This document shows positions 1 to 9,869 of a stretch of 64,000 bases of DNA, piece after piece. Source of the stretch: Stentor roeselii (taxonomy: Eukaryota > Ciliophora > Heterotrichea > Heterotrichida > Stentoridae); contig RSEH01000177.1 in NCBI GenBank assembly GCA_006503475.1, forward strand, positions 1 to 64,000, in the 5' to 3' direction. Numbering within the stretch: the first letter of the stretch is position 1; each line of letters begins with the position of its first letter. A program made the position numbers and the translations under genes. The notes below the pieces were generated by a model. That model searched no databases, was not told the DNA's origin, and worked only from the letters and a program-made list of their open reading frames with translations.

Positions 1-255
1 AGGGAGCTGATTTTCATATGAAGAAAGAGAGTAAATTTCGAAGTTTTTCAATAAGATTCTCGCTACTGAATTGAATACCATTGAAGCATTTTTGTCTTTT
101 TGTCCGATTATGAAAAAGGGTTCCTCTGGGATAAAATCGATGCTGATGTTATATGTTAAATTGGGAGATAGTTCAAAGTTAATATTTTGACCGCAGTAAA
201 CTCGGAACGCTGAGACAGTGACAACAATGAGAAGAATTCTTGAATCTGATAACAT
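1..255 (-). CDS. 5' part of a secreted or membrane protein, cut by the window edge
   Basis: An ATG at 255-253 on the minus strand opens a frame of 85 codons that runs off the left edge without a stop. The first 20 residues (MLSDSRILLIVVTVSAFRVY, then C) look like a signal peptide, followed by a polar stretch with three potential N-glycosylation sites (NLT, NIS, NAS). The product is therefore probably exported or a type I membrane protein. I do not recognise the family. It could be the N-terminus of a receptor like the one starting at 4460, but I see no convincing similarity. Confidence 0.6.
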   Translation of the reverse strand, partial: MLSDSRILLIVVTVSAFRVYCGQNINFELSPNLTYNISIDFIPEEPFFIIGQKDKNASMVFNSVARILLKNFEIYSLSSYENQLP

Positions 256-861
256 ATTATTATTATAATAAATTATCTATCATATTTAATTAGCTGTATA
301 AATATGTCTTAACAATTTTAGGCATCTAAATAGAGGATGATGAAGCAAATTATTAAAGTATTGGACTCTTTGACTCATAAATGTGTTTTAAAAGATTTTA
401 ACTCATTAGATAATCTAAATAATTCTTGTAATAAAATTATTAGTTTAAATACAATGCTATTTGGATAATTCTATATATTAATAATTGTATTTTGCCATCA
501 GTTGTTTTATTCTTGAAATGAAGTAGTTAGTTGACTTTAATTATTCTTAGTTGTGGATAGTTGCCCAAAAAGGATATTTATATATTAGTATGAGCATAAA
601 GTCTCTCAAAATTATTAGTAGTGTTACAATTACTTAAGAAATTAAATTTTTATATAGTGGATTTAGTGTGGACTTAGAATTAAGACATTTGGTTAGTATT
701 TAAAGAAATTTTTACAGGTTATCACAAATGGTTATCATGAGGGTTTGTTTGAGTTGATGTGAGGAGAATGACAGCTTTTCAAAATAAAACTATCATTCTC
801 AATCGATTTATTCGTGATTTTACAAGTAAATAGTCTTTGAGTTGTTTCAATAAATATTATC
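256..861. other. AT-rich gene-free stretch
   Basis: About 600 bases of AT-rich DNA with stops in all frames. I see no RNA gene, repeat or conserved coding trace here. It contains the presumed promoter of the minus-strand gene at 1-255 and the decayed 3' flank of the fossil gene at 862-1420. Confidence 0.5.
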
Positions 862-1420
862 TTATTCTCTTATTAAAATATTTATTTTCCACTCTTGATA
901 TTTTTTATTCCAAGCTTTTTGAACTTTAGTAATCTTGAAGTCTATCTTATTTTCTTTTTCATTCTTAAAAAAAATACAGGATCAGTAAGTTCTTGTCTTA
1001 TTTCAGTATAAATTATGTTCCCTTGCCACTCATTACCTGGAGCTTCATCATCGAGGTTAAGAGCCTTGCTATTTACTTTGAGATTGAGAAGAAAATTGAT
1101 CTCTATTCAGCTTGAAGTATTTTCTTGAATTTTTTATTACACCGCTAAAGTATTGCCTTTTTCAGAATGATTTCTTTAATGATCCGCTCATCAAAAAATA
1201 CTCGAGGCTAGCATCAAGAAAAAATTTCCAATCCAGTGATCCTTGTACCTATCAACTTATAAATGACTAAAATCCACATTTATAGTATAGCGATACTTAG
1301 CCGAATCAGACCATAACAACAAGCGAAATATTAAAGAATTTACTCTTTTCAACCAGTTTAACCTGATAATTTTGTATTCTCATCTTTGGACCACTAAACT
1401 TAATATCAAATTTATTAAAT
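862..1420 (-). pseudogene. Decayed minus-strand gene of unknown family
   Basis: Read on the minus strand, this stretch gives protein-like segments that no longer form one frame. From about 1420 downward a segment DIKFSGPKMRIQNYQVKLVE appears, followed by stops. From about 1090 a segment rich in acidic and aromatic residues (NLDDEAPGNEWQGNIIYTE) runs into a run of eight A residues (in the minus sense T8 then AA), after which the sensible frame is shifted (KITKVQKAWNKKYQEWKIN) and ends at a TAA at 862-864. Base composition is richer in G+C than the flanks. I read it as a host gene in decay with at least one frameshift and several stops; the ancestor is not recognised. Confidence 0.4.
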
Positions 1421-1677
1421 ACAAATTAGATTAAAATTAAAGTTTTTAGCCTAATTAGGTAAATCATAAAACGTTAGATAAAGTGTTTAAACTTTTATTC
1501 CCGACTATATCCACTTTCTGCAGCGCCTTTTATTCTAAATTTTATTATAGCTAAATTATTCGATGATATAATTTTATAAATTGCTCGAATGATTTAATTA
1601 TTTATAAAGATTCTTTAAGATAGATATTAATAAATAAATTTAATATCAGATTCAACCAACTTCTTAATAACTAATTC

Positions 1678-3039
1678 CTAGATACTAATTATGACTAATC
1701 CAATCAATGCTACAGTCTTCGCTAATCCAAAACTACTGCTACTACTACTGCTGCTACTGCTGCTACTACTACTGCTACTACTACTGCTACTACTACTGCT
1801 ACTACTATAGCTGCTACTACTACTGCTACTACTACTGCTACTCTCATCATTTGGATTAATGATATCTAAAATATTTTTGATTTGAACTATTGCATAATTA
1901 TAATCAGAGAAGTAAGTATCAAAAACTTGCTGATCAAAGTCAGTTTTGAAAAACGAGTAGTTTTGATACTGAGTGAAGTTAGTATAGTAGTAATAATAAT
2001 GCAAACTATTTATCAATGAGCCTTCAAAACAACTCGCTGTGAAACTAAGTTGCAAATTGCAAGTAACCTCACTGATTTTATTGTAATTTATAATAGCTGT
2101 CTGCAAATTAGAGTCACCTTCAAATGGTAAACATATTCCTACACCCTTGAAACCACAAACACAAGGCTTGATATATTTTGAAGAAGTATCACTACAAGAA
2201 ACATAATTATCCTTATAACAATAAGTATAAGGCTTTCCACGTGAAATCGGGGCAAGCTCACATGAATATTGGTTTTTGGATGTTTTAACAGCAAAACCAC
2301 TGATGCATGCAACTGCAAGCCCGTCGTAATATAAACCAGTCTTCATCCCAATTCGTTTTGAAAAGAGTTTTGTGCAGATTCCTTGATCGCACAGCATGTT
2401 AGATGCACAGGGAATAGTTAAATTACAGAATAGGCCTTCAATATTTTGAACTGGTTTACACTTTAAGGAAATCAGGTCACAATATAAATCAACATTACAG
2501 TCACTGTTCGAATCGCAAGCTCCCTCTAAGCCTGTACCTTGACATTTGTTACCAATGCAACTTGAAGAAAGACAGTCAGTTGCCAATGTGCAATTCTGTC
2601 CTGGTAATTTCAGTTTTTTTTCAATCAAAGTGCAATTACTACTTGCGCCAATAGTTGGGTTGCAAACGGCTGAAGTGTTGCAGGAATAGATCAAATTCGA
2701 AGTCGCAAGTAATGAATTATAAATGTTTGTATCATGAATGACACATTGTCCTTGATTTTGTTGAGGGATGATACTGTATACAGGGCAAGAATTATATGTG
2801 CTAAGTTGCATTACAGTATTAACATAGTCAGGTATTATGCTTTTGACTACACAATCAGGTCCTACATTTTTGGTATATGAATCATTGAAATACAATTGAT
2901 AATATTTACTAAATACTAGAAAATCGGTAAACAAAGGAATGTTTTTGAATTTTATAAAGCACTCATAACTGAATCTATTCGAAGTGTGGCAAACATTATC
3001 ATCGGTTATATAATAAAGGAATTTCCATGAATAAATCAT
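1678..3039 (-). CDS. Cys-rich Dickkopf-N-like surface protein, 3' half of a longer reading frame
   Basis: The product (453 codons from the ATG at 3039) contains a run of cysteine-paired modules of the type C-x5-DC-xx-xxC-x3-xC (for example NCTLATDCLSSSC, DSNSDCNVDLYCD), which resemble the Dickkopf N-terminal Cys-rich domain found in many ciliate surface proteins. It ends in a long poly-serine tract and a short hydrophobic tail (FGLAKTVALIGLVIISI), which looks like a GPI-anchor signal or a C-terminal anchor. The frame continues upstream without a shift into 3052-3741, broken by a TAA at 3052-3054; residues after this TAA match the equivalent part of the second module (DDNVCH...ECF versus SEVTCN...SCF). 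So the ATG at 3039 is probably not the ancestral start. Whether this half is expressed alone is unknown. Confidence 0.6.
   Translation of the reverse strand: MIYSWKFLYYITDDNVCHTSNRFSYECFIKFKNIPLFTDFLVFSKYYQLYFNDSYTKNVGPDCVVKSIIPDYVNTVMQLSTYNSCPVYSIIPQQNQGQCVIHDTNIYNSLLATSNLIYSCNTSAVCNPTIGASSNCTLIEKKLKLPGQNCTLATDCLSSSCIGNKCQGTGLEGACDSNSDCNVDLYCDLISLKCKPVQNIEGLFCNLTIPCASNMLCDQGICTKLFSKRIGMKTGLYYDGLAVACISGFAVKTSKNQYSCELAPISRGKPYTYCYKDNYVSCSDTSSKYIKPCVCGFKGVGICLPFEGDSNLQTAIINYNKISEVTCNLQLSFTASCFEGSLINSLHYYYYYTNFTQYQNYSFFKTDFDQQVFDTYFSDYNYAIVQIKNILDIINPNDESSSSSSSSSSSYSSSSSSSSSSSSSSSSSSSSSSSSSFGLAKTVALIGLVIISI
1731..1842 (-). repeat. Poly-serine trinucleotide microsatellite
   Basis: An imperfect AGT/AGC trinucleotide run, inside the coding frame, gives more than 30 serines just before the hydrophobic C-terminus. 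Alternation of the two codons suggests selection for serine as well as slippage. It probably forms a glycosylated or extended stalk that holds the Cys-rich part off the membrane. Confidence 0.85.
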
Positions 3040-3051
3040 GTTGACAACTAT

Positions 3052-3741
3052 TTAGTCTCCTTCGAACAAAGGGCACATTGTGTAATTTGAAAGAGTAGTA
3101 CATTGGCAAGGTTTTGAATCTCTACCACCCATAGCTATACAATTACTTCCAGCTGAGCAACTTGTATTACTTGAGTTAGTCATGGGTGCAATAGCACAAT
3201 AATAAGAACCCCTAATAGATTGTGCATATCCACTACTGCAAGCTGGATAAAAGTTAGGGCTCCAGCGAATGGTTGTCTTATATCCGTTACCAATGCTGAA
3301 CATTCTAACACATACACCATAGTCACATAATGCTGAGTTACGACATTCAGTTGTATTTTGACAAGGTGAATTATAATCTTTTTGTAATGTGCAGATTCCA
3401 TCTGAACAATAAAGACTTGGGGAGCAATCATCTGAAGAAATGCAATTTTCCCCTTTAGATCTACCTTGGCAAACACCTTGACACTTCCCTGATTTGCAAT
3501 CAGAATTCTTAGAGCAATACTCTCCTGGATATCGAGATGGCAAAGGGTAAGGCACACAGTTTCCTGTGGTATTTTCCACTTCGCATGCTAATCCAAGGTC
3601 GCAAGACGAAACCAATACAGTGCTATTCTCTAGGTATGAGCAGGCAGGGGATTAATTGATGGGGTCGCTGCAACCATATTCTGGGCACTCTTGAGAGTTG
3701 GCGAGACTTATATAAGCCTAAATCAACTTCACAGTAACCAT
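3052..3741 (-). pseudogene. 5' half of the Dickkopf-like gene, interrupted by in-frame TAA codons
   Basis: This is a second Cys-rich module, homologous to the one in 1678-3039; the two share the order PGxxC...DCxSxxC...GxxC...DxxLYCxxxxC...xLCDxGxC...PLFEGD. The likely start is ATG at 3741-3739, followed after three codons by a 15-base intron (3718-3732, GTGAAGTTGATTTAG). After splicing the frame reads AYISLANSQECPEYGC and on, but contains TAA at 3652-3654 and TAA at 3052-3054, with no frameshift. Both stops lie inside sequence that still aligns with the sister module. Either the gene died recently or the stops are tolerated; I favour recent decay because the flanking 4 kb is also gene-poor. 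Confidence 0.5.
3718..3732 (-). other. 15-base intron (candidate)
   Basis: GTGAAGTTGATTTAG on the minus strand. Its removal fuses ATG GTT ACT to GCT TAT ATA in frame and removes an in-frame TAG. It matches the length and ends of the six other introns in this window, two of which also end in TTTAG. Confidence 0.5.
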
Positions 3742-4459
3742 TTTATATGATAGAGAGATAACTTTTGCCCTATTTTAATTATTCTCCAGGATAGTATGTC
3801 AAATTATTCAGAATTTCAAGGACTTTGAAAATAAATTCAATGTAATTTTTGATAGATAATATATTTTAAAGTCACTGAAGTGTAAGTTGTGATATTTTGA
3901 CGTTATTTCAATTCGACAAAAATTTTTAATCCTGAAAGTTGTGAAGATTGAATATTTATTATGATAATTCGGACTATTTTTTTTCAGTCTATCAAAATAG
4001 TTCAATTAAATCATTATTATAATCGATTTTCTAATTTAACATTTCTAACGAATATTCTAACAAAAACTCTTAAGAAAAATGAGTAATTTTAGTTCGAATT
4101 CTCTCAGTTGTGAGTAAATCAAAGTATTCATATGAGAAAAAATCATTTTTAGAAAAAGAATAGCAAATATTATGGTTAAATTCTTAAACATTGATTGATG
4201 ATTTTTAATTAAATATGATTTTGTCTAAGATTAATCTTCAATTCAAACTATTAATTTTTCTATATCCTAATATCATTTCCTTTCTATAATTGGTGATGAA
4301 GTACAGATAATAAAGATTTACCAAGGGGTTTTAATGGTTAAGTGATTTTCATTTGCCAGTTTATATTTTCTCATCGTTTAGTTAATTTTATTGCATTAGG
4401 TATAGTTCTTGTAGTTCAAACAATTATGTTGGTATCTCTTTTAATATTTGGTTATATTA
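3742..4459. other. AT-rich gene-free stretch
   Basis: About 700 bases between two divergent genes. Very AT-rich, with no frame or repeat that I can support. It must hold both promoters; I see no distinct element. Confidence 0.5.
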
Positions 4460-7400
4460 ATGAAACAAAACATGATCATATTACTCTTCATGTATCATAT
4501 TTCACTCATCAAACAAATTGAATGTCAAGTTATAGTATTTGGAGAAAAAAGTGATGAAAACTTTGAATTTTCTAATCTTTTATCATCTCGGATTAACTTT
4601 GAGACAATAATTATAGAAAAATTCTCAGAACTAACACTTATCCAATTAATTGATACTTTATTTATAATCGACATCAGCTTCAAAGACATTTACCATCAAC
4701 TGTTTGAGACCTTCGCAGAGACCTATCAAACCCCAGTGATAATCTTAGGCGAAGGTAAATCCTTGCCATGGGTATTTTACACATTCCCAGAGAAATCCTG
4801 CAAATATTCTTCAATTTTTTCAGTATTTTCCTACTTTTCAATAAAAAAGCCAGCAGTTTTATGGGAAATTTCCGACAGTAACTTGAAAATTCTGAATAAT
4901 CTGATAAATTCATTATTCCGTCCAGTGTTTCAAGCAAATCTAAAAGAAGGAGAATCTTTCGAAAACATTAAAAAAGTAGTTGGAAAGACTTTAAAATCCG
5001 AAGGTCTTATGAACTACCTGATATTAAACAATAAAATTCCTTGCAGCACCTTTGAAAACGTGCTAAAAGACCTTCACCTCGAAAAACAATGGAGCTTATC
5101 CCTGTACTTCGACGAGTGCATCTATCAGATGACCCGAACTGGTTCTTTTGTGCTGGTCCACGAGTCAGTTCTTGAATCCAAATCAAGAAACGATTACTTC
5201 ATAAATGCTTTAACAGTTTTTCTCGAAACGATAAAAGAAACTAACAACAAATACCAGATATTCAAGAAGTTTAGCTCATTTCAGCCAAACTGCTCTTATG
5301 CCCTTGCAAATTTCAATGAAAGTATCCAGAATGTTGCAACGATCAACAACGGGACTTTTCAGCAACTCAGAACTTTCAGGTACTTCACTGAAGAAACTCG
5401 AGTGATCCTAAACAAGCCCTTGATCGAGTTTTCTGCAAATACAGGCAGCCAGAACCCGCCTGGGTACAAAGAATCCTTTCAAAACTCCAAGTTTCAAACA
5501 GGGACAATATTCAGCGTGTCCTACATCAACTCTTTATTGACCCTCCTTCCCCATCACGACCTTTCACTATTCAAAGACGTGAACTGCGGGGTGAACATCT
5601 TCAACGAGTCCTTCAGCAGGTCTTGTTTTGTGTCGTTGTCTTCGAAACTAGGAGTGGCGTACATCCCGACTCTTTATTCAATCACGATTCCAGTTTTGAA
5701 TCAATTTAAAACTTTAGGACTTTCCACGCCGTTTATCTCGGGCTTCGGGTCGACTGCAGCTCTTTCGAACTCGAGTTTATTTCCGAATTTTAAAAGAATG
5801 TGTTCTTCAATCGAGTTCATTTCCCATGTTTACACCAGGATCTTCTACATCATGGGCTGGCAGAACATTGTCCTTTTTTACTCAAATGAACCTTTCGGCG
5901 AAATGATTTCATCTGTGTTGGTCGAAGAGCAGAAAAACAGCAGATACCAGATAGTGAATGACGAGAAGTACAGAAAAATCGATTATTTAATCAACTCTTC
6001 CAACTCACAGAACTACAGAGAAAACATTGAAAATGCTGTGAAAACTAACTGCAATATCTTTGTTTTAGCCATGTCAGACCCGTCACCTTTCCTCTTTTTG
6101 GAAGCGGTTTACGATTACGGCATTAGAAGAGGAGACATCCAGGTCGTGCTCTTTACTTTAACAGGTCCTTCAGTCTTCCTTGCTTCCGGCTCAGCTGAAA
6201 AAAGAGCTGAGTTACTTCATGGGTCCTTTTCCATCTCGAACGCAGCATGGGTCGGCGACTACGGCGAAGAAGTTCGTTCAAAGTACTTGAAAAGTCCTTC
6301 TTCAATCGACGCCCCTGTTCCAAGTTTCTACATCGACGCAGTCTTATCAATCGCCTACACATCACAACTGATGATCTTCCAAGGACAAAGCCCAGAAGAC
6401 CCGAAGCTTTTCATGCAACAGTTAAGCAGCATCAGGTTCTTAGGAACTTCAGGAACCGTCAACTTTGACAGTGGGTCGAACAATCGGAACCTGATTTACT
6501 TTTTCATTTACAACTACTTCCAAGACAAGACTCAGTGGAAAACCGAGCCTGTCGGGGTAGTCGACCCTCTGAGCAGTGTTTACTTTAAAGTCCTTAAAAC
6601 TCCAGTCTGGGCCTCGGGGAGCTTTCCTGATGATATGAAAGTTATGTATTTGGACTGCGGGTTCCCTGAAGGCCAGGTCAAGTTTTCAACGAGGTCTTTT
6701 ACCTTGCAAGTCACGGTTTTTGTTTTGGTCTTCATAGTCGTTGTGTGTCTTGTTCTTTATGATGTCAGCAAATTGCCTAGAAAACCCTTTGAAATGCTTG
6801 ACTCGAAAAAAGTGCCGCAGTTGGAAGATTTGATTATGTTTTGGTTCGTTTTCATTGAAAGCTTTCAGGTTCTCTCGATCGGACCTACTACAGGCCAGTT
6901 CAGCTCGTTTCTATCGAATCTTTCAGATCTTTTATCACTGAAGTTCACGAAAAGCAGCCACTTTCGCAATGAAAGGTACTGGATGGCCTTTTACCTGCTC
7001 ATTTTTTCAGGGTATTTCTGGGTACTGCTGTTTTTTTTGTCTCATTTGAAAATTTGTAGGTTTTTGCATAGAAAAGTCAAGAATTTCCTTGAATTTGTCA
7101 CTCCTATCATCGCGAATTATTTGTTTATTCCGGTTATTTCAGGACTTTTCAGTATTTTAAGCTGTGAACAGTCAACTGATGATAGTTTCAAGTCCTCTTT
7201 TTTTTATTTTGACTGCTCTTTGCACTGTTGGCGAGGGAAACACCTGCATCGGGTGGTTCAGGCCTTTGTTTTGTTGACTTTTTTTATCCCGATATCGATT
7301 TACTACCGGACCAGGTGGCAGGAACACAAGTCAGGCATCAATTTCAAGGCAAGCTCTTTTTATTTAATTATGAAGAATATCTTGTTGATGACTTTACTCA

Positions 7401-7831
7401 TTTTTGAGAAAGTCGTTAAAACGAGAAACGAAACTGTCCATTCAATTTTATTTTTATTCATTATTTTTATTATTACTTTACAAATTTGTTGTAGAAGTGC
7501 TTTTAACTATGATCGTGCGAACTTGTGGGTCAAGGTCATGATGGTTTGTGTTTTGTGGAATACTGGGACTGTTGTTGTTTTTGAGTTTGTTTCTTTCAAC
7601 AGGTTCATTTTTCTTGGATTACAACTGGCTGGATGGGTTGTTGCTTTGAACTTCGGCATTTACTTCCATTCAAAACTCCCTGAAGACTATTTAGAAATCG
7701 GTGAAGATGCTTCAATCGGAGACCTATTCAAATTTGCGATATCACGTAAATCCCTAAGTCCAATAATAGTTCAAAGCGAAGGAAACAGTTTAGAGATCGA
7801 GACCCATCGTGCACATCAGAACATAATTTAG
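4460..7831 (+). CDS. Large receptor: signal peptide, bilobed ligand-binding domain, seven or eight membrane helices (class C GPCR-like)
   Basis: The product has 1,123 residues. I chose the ATG at 4460 because it starts a clean signal peptide (MKQNMIILLFMYHISLIKQI). Residues about 380-650 look like a periplasmic-binding-type (ANF receptor, Venus flytrap) domain: NQFKTLGLSTPFISGFGS, a Tyr/Arg/Phe-rich hinge (YTRIFYIMGWQNIVLFY) and FLEAVYDYGIRRGD. Residues 20-330 look like a further, more divergent binding-like domain. From residue 750 to 1075 there are seven or eight hydrophobic helices, then a short cytoplasmic tail. This order matches class C (metabotropic glutamate/GABA-B-like) receptors, so it is probably a plasma-membrane or ciliary chemoreceptor. 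The membrane part is too divergent for me to be sure of true GPCR homology. It converges on the next gene with only three bases between stop codons. Confidence 0.7.
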   Translation: MKQNMIILLFMYHISLIKQIECQVIVFGEKSDENFEFSNLLSSRINFETIIIEKFSELTLIQLIDTLFIIDISFKDIYHQLFETFAETYQTPVIILGEGKSLPWVFYTFPEKSCKYSSIFSVFSYFSIKKPAVLWEISDSNLKILNNLINSLFRPVFQANLKEGESFENIKKVVGKTLKSEGLMNYLILNNKIPCSTFENVLKDLHLEKQWSLSLYFDECIYQMTRTGSFVLVHESVLESKSRNDYFINALTVFLETIKETNNKYQIFKKFSSFQPNCSYALANFNESIQNVATINNGTFQQLRTFRYFTEETRVILNKPLIEFSANTGSQNPPGYKESFQNSKFQTGTIFSVSYINSLLTLLPHHDLSLFKDVNCGVNIFNESFSRSCFVSLSSKLGVAYIPTLYSITIPVLNQFKTLGLSTPFISGFGSTAALSNSSLFPNFKRMCSSIEFISHVYTRIFYIMGWQNIVLFYSNEPFGEMISSVLVEEQKNSRYQIVNDEKYRKIDYLINSSNSQNYRENIENAVKTNCNIFVLAMSDPSPFLFLEAVYDYGIRRGDIQVVLFTLTGPSVFLASGSAEKRAELLHGSFSISNAAWVGDYGEEVRSKYLKSPSSIDAPVPSFYIDAVLSIAYTSQLMIFQGQSPEDPKLFMQQLSSIRFLGTSGTVNFDSGSNNRNLIYFFIYNYFQDKTQWKTEPVGVVDPLSSVYFKVLKTPVWASGSFPDDMKVMYLDCGFPEGQVKFSTRSFTLQVTVFVLVFIVVVCLVLYDVSKLPRKPFEMLDSKKVPQLEDLIMFWFVFIESFQVLSIGPTTGQFSSFLSNLSDLLSLKFTKSSHFRNERYWMAFYLLIFSGYFWVLLFFLSHLKICRFLHRKVKNFLEFVTPIIANYLFIPVISGLFSILSCEQSTDDSFKSSFFYFDCSLHCWRGKHLHRVVQAFVLLTFFIPISIYYRTRWQEHKSGINFKASSFYLIMKNILLMTLLIFEKVVKTRNETVHSILFLFIIFIITLQICCRSAFNYDRANLWVKVMMVCVLWNTGTVVVFEFVSFNRFIFLGLQLAGWVVALNFGIYFHSKLPEDYLEIGEDASIGDLFKFAISRKSLSPIIVQSEGNSLEIETHRAHQNII

Positions 7832-7834
7832 GAC

Positions 7835-9757
7835 TTAATTTTTAATCCTCTTGGAATATATTTTATAGCACTTGTCACAAACCGGGACCAATTCAAACTC
7901 CCAGGTGAGTTTTTTATTGATATAAACAGGACTAGTGTGAGACTTACTAAGATGCAGTTCAATTCCAGTAGTTTCACTTCCACTCTCTAAAATAAGATTA
8001 AGTTCCCTGACGACGTCACTGGGCAAGTTGAGAATAAGCGAGCGAAGCGAGTATTTATCATAACGGTCTTCAAGAATGATTTTCCTGAGAACCTTGTACT
8101 GCATGTGCTGGGTTATCGGAGTCGTCGGGCGCTTCGACCTGTCCAGCAAGTGGTTAACGGTGTCGATGTTCAGAAGATCCTGCAACTTAAGCAGTTCAAA
8201 TAAAGTCCCTGCGTATTCCAAGTGGTGCTTCATTAGAAACTCTATTTTTTCCTTAGTTTCGAAGTCGTTTCTTTTCAGCAAACTGCAGTAGTCCCCACAA
8301 CAGAGCCTTTGTCTGTTCATTTTTCCTTTAACTAAGCCAGAACCCTCAGTGGCGCTGAATAAAGAAATGTGCTTTGTTGAAGAAATCACTGGAAGTTTTG
8401 AATGTTTCTTGATTTCTAAAGAGACTTTTAATAATTTTATCAAATAAAGTCCTTCGCTGGACTCTATGAAGTCAGCAACGCAGCCTGATATTGTCAGATT
8501 CGACCTCAGCTGTCCTTTTAATACTTTACAGATTTCTTTGTACAGGGGTTGATACCATTCTTGCTTTTTCTGGTTGGTTATCTGGTAAATTTTGCAGCAT
8601 TTGTTTGAAAGTTTTATAAATTGAGACTTTAACCACTTTTTCTTGCTTGGCTGAGGGTTTTGGAGAGATGTTAATGCTTTTGATATAAATTTTTCTATTT
8701 TATCAAGTTTTTTGCAGAGATAGGATTTGAATAGGAAAAGCTTTTGCTTGTGCTTTATGAAAATTGAGAGCTTTAAACAGGTTTTTAGAATTGATTTCAA
8801 TAGTTTTAGAAGTTTTGATGTGAATTTTAAGAATTCTAGTTGAAAGAGTTCTTTTTCGAAATAGATGGATTTGCTGTTTATGGGGAAAACTACTTTGCAT
8901 TTGAAGCCCCACTCAAAAAGTTCAAGTTCTTGTGTTGAAAACTGAAGAGACTCAAGAAGTTTAGAGGGAACAATTCTAGTGACCCAACAAGAATGTCTCT
9001 TATCTTTATGCTTAGCTTTTTCCTTTGCACTAATGAAGTAAATCTTGGGAATACCCGCTGAAAACACGGCCCTAGTCTTCGAAGGAAGAATTCCTTTAAA
9101 CTTAACAAAACTGGAAATTAAGACAGGAGTCTTAAAATAAGAAATCTCTTCAATTTTCCTAACCAACTCTTCAAACTGTTCAAATTCAAAAAAGAGCGAT
9201 TCATACAAAATACTCTTCGAAGAGTGATACTCAAGTCTCAACACAAAACTCGAATAATCTTGATGCACATTTTTCTTAAACAGACAAAGTTCTTGCTTCA
9301 AGTCCTTCAGACTAAAAGTTTTACTATAAACCTGCCCCGCGCTCGACCACAGCTTGACCGGCTCAGCAGAGGTGAAAAGGACGATCGATTCAGGAATATT
9401 CAGAAAAATCACTTCTTTTTTGCATTGTTTGTGAAGTGCCATTAAAAACTGATTCCCCGATAAAGTCTTTTCAAGTTCCTGACTTTCTGAAGAAAAGTCA
9501 GAAAATGATTCAGTTTCTAGTCTTTGTTGAAGAACTTCAGTTTCTTTGGCTTTGTTGTCTGTTTTCAGTTTATGTCTCGGTTTTGATGAGAATTTATCAA
9601 CGATTCCTCTTGTAATCACTAAAGTTTTAAACTCTTCAACTGCATCTTGGACTCGCAAGGGTTTACTGAACTTGGACTTGAGTTCTTCAGACTCAAGCCC
9701 TAAAATTTTAAGTATTTTTGAAAGAGTTTCATGTTCAATCAAGGCTTTTCCGTCCAA
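7835..9757 (-). CDS. Unknown ciliate protein with C-terminal CxxC motif; paralogue of the gene at 21986-23080
   Basis: The frame gives 640 residues ending in VCDKCYKIYSK near the C-terminus, a CxxC pair that resembles a one-sided zinc knuckle. The gene at 21986-23080 has the same plan: an N-terminal segment (MNCLSQ.../FLMALHKQ...), a G-x-YC-x-L motif (CCGDYCSLL here, CFGTYCELE there), a helical stretch with PxDVxR, and the final CxxCxxIY. This copy has an extra charged region at 200-400 rich in Lys, Phe and Leu. The start is unresolved: the open frame begins after a TGA near 9800 but contains no ATG before 9442; the 105 codons before that look protein-like, so an unseen 5' exon or a non-ATG start is likely. 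I cannot assign a function. Confidence 0.6.
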   Translation of the reverse strand: MDGKALIEHETLSKILKILGLESEELKSKFSKPLRVQDAVEEFKTLVITRGIVDKFSSKPRHKLKTDNKAKETEVLQQRLETESFSDFSSESQELEKTLSGNQFLMALHKQCKKEVIFLNIPESIVLFTSAEPVKLWSSAGQVYSKTFSLKDLKQELCLFKKNVHQDYSSFVLRLEYHSSKSILYESLFFEFEQFEELVRKIEEISYFKTPVLISSFVKFKGILPSKTRAVFSAGIPKIYFISAKEKAKHKDKRHSCWVTRIVPSKLLESLQFSTQELELFEWGFKCKVVFPINSKSIYFEKELFQLEFLKFTSKLLKLLKSILKTCLKLSIFIKHKQKLFLFKSYLCKKLDKIEKFISKALTSLQNPQPSKKKWLKSQFIKLSNKCCKIYQITNQKKQEWYQPLYKEICKVLKGQLRSNLTISGCVADFIESSEGLYLIKLLKVSLEIKKHSKLPVISSTKHISLFSATEGSGLVKGKMNRQRLCCGDYCSLLKRNDFETKEKIEFLMKHHLEYAGTLFELLKLQDLLNIDTVNHLLDRSKRPTTPITQHMQYKVLRKIILEDRYDKYSLRSLILNLPSDVVRELNLILESGSETTGIELHLSKSHTSPVYINKKLTWEFELVPVCDKCYKIYSKRIKN

Positions 9758-9869
9758 TTTATTATATTCCCAGTCAAATTTAATTAAAACAATGATAATT
9801 CATGAAAGATTCTAAGATGTTTCTTGTAACCATATCTGAAATGGAATCTTCAACATTTTCATGATATAA

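Noticed and set aside
3808-4005. 65-codon minus-strand frame
   Set aside because: AT-rich spacer composition, Asn/Lys/Phe-rich product, no family.
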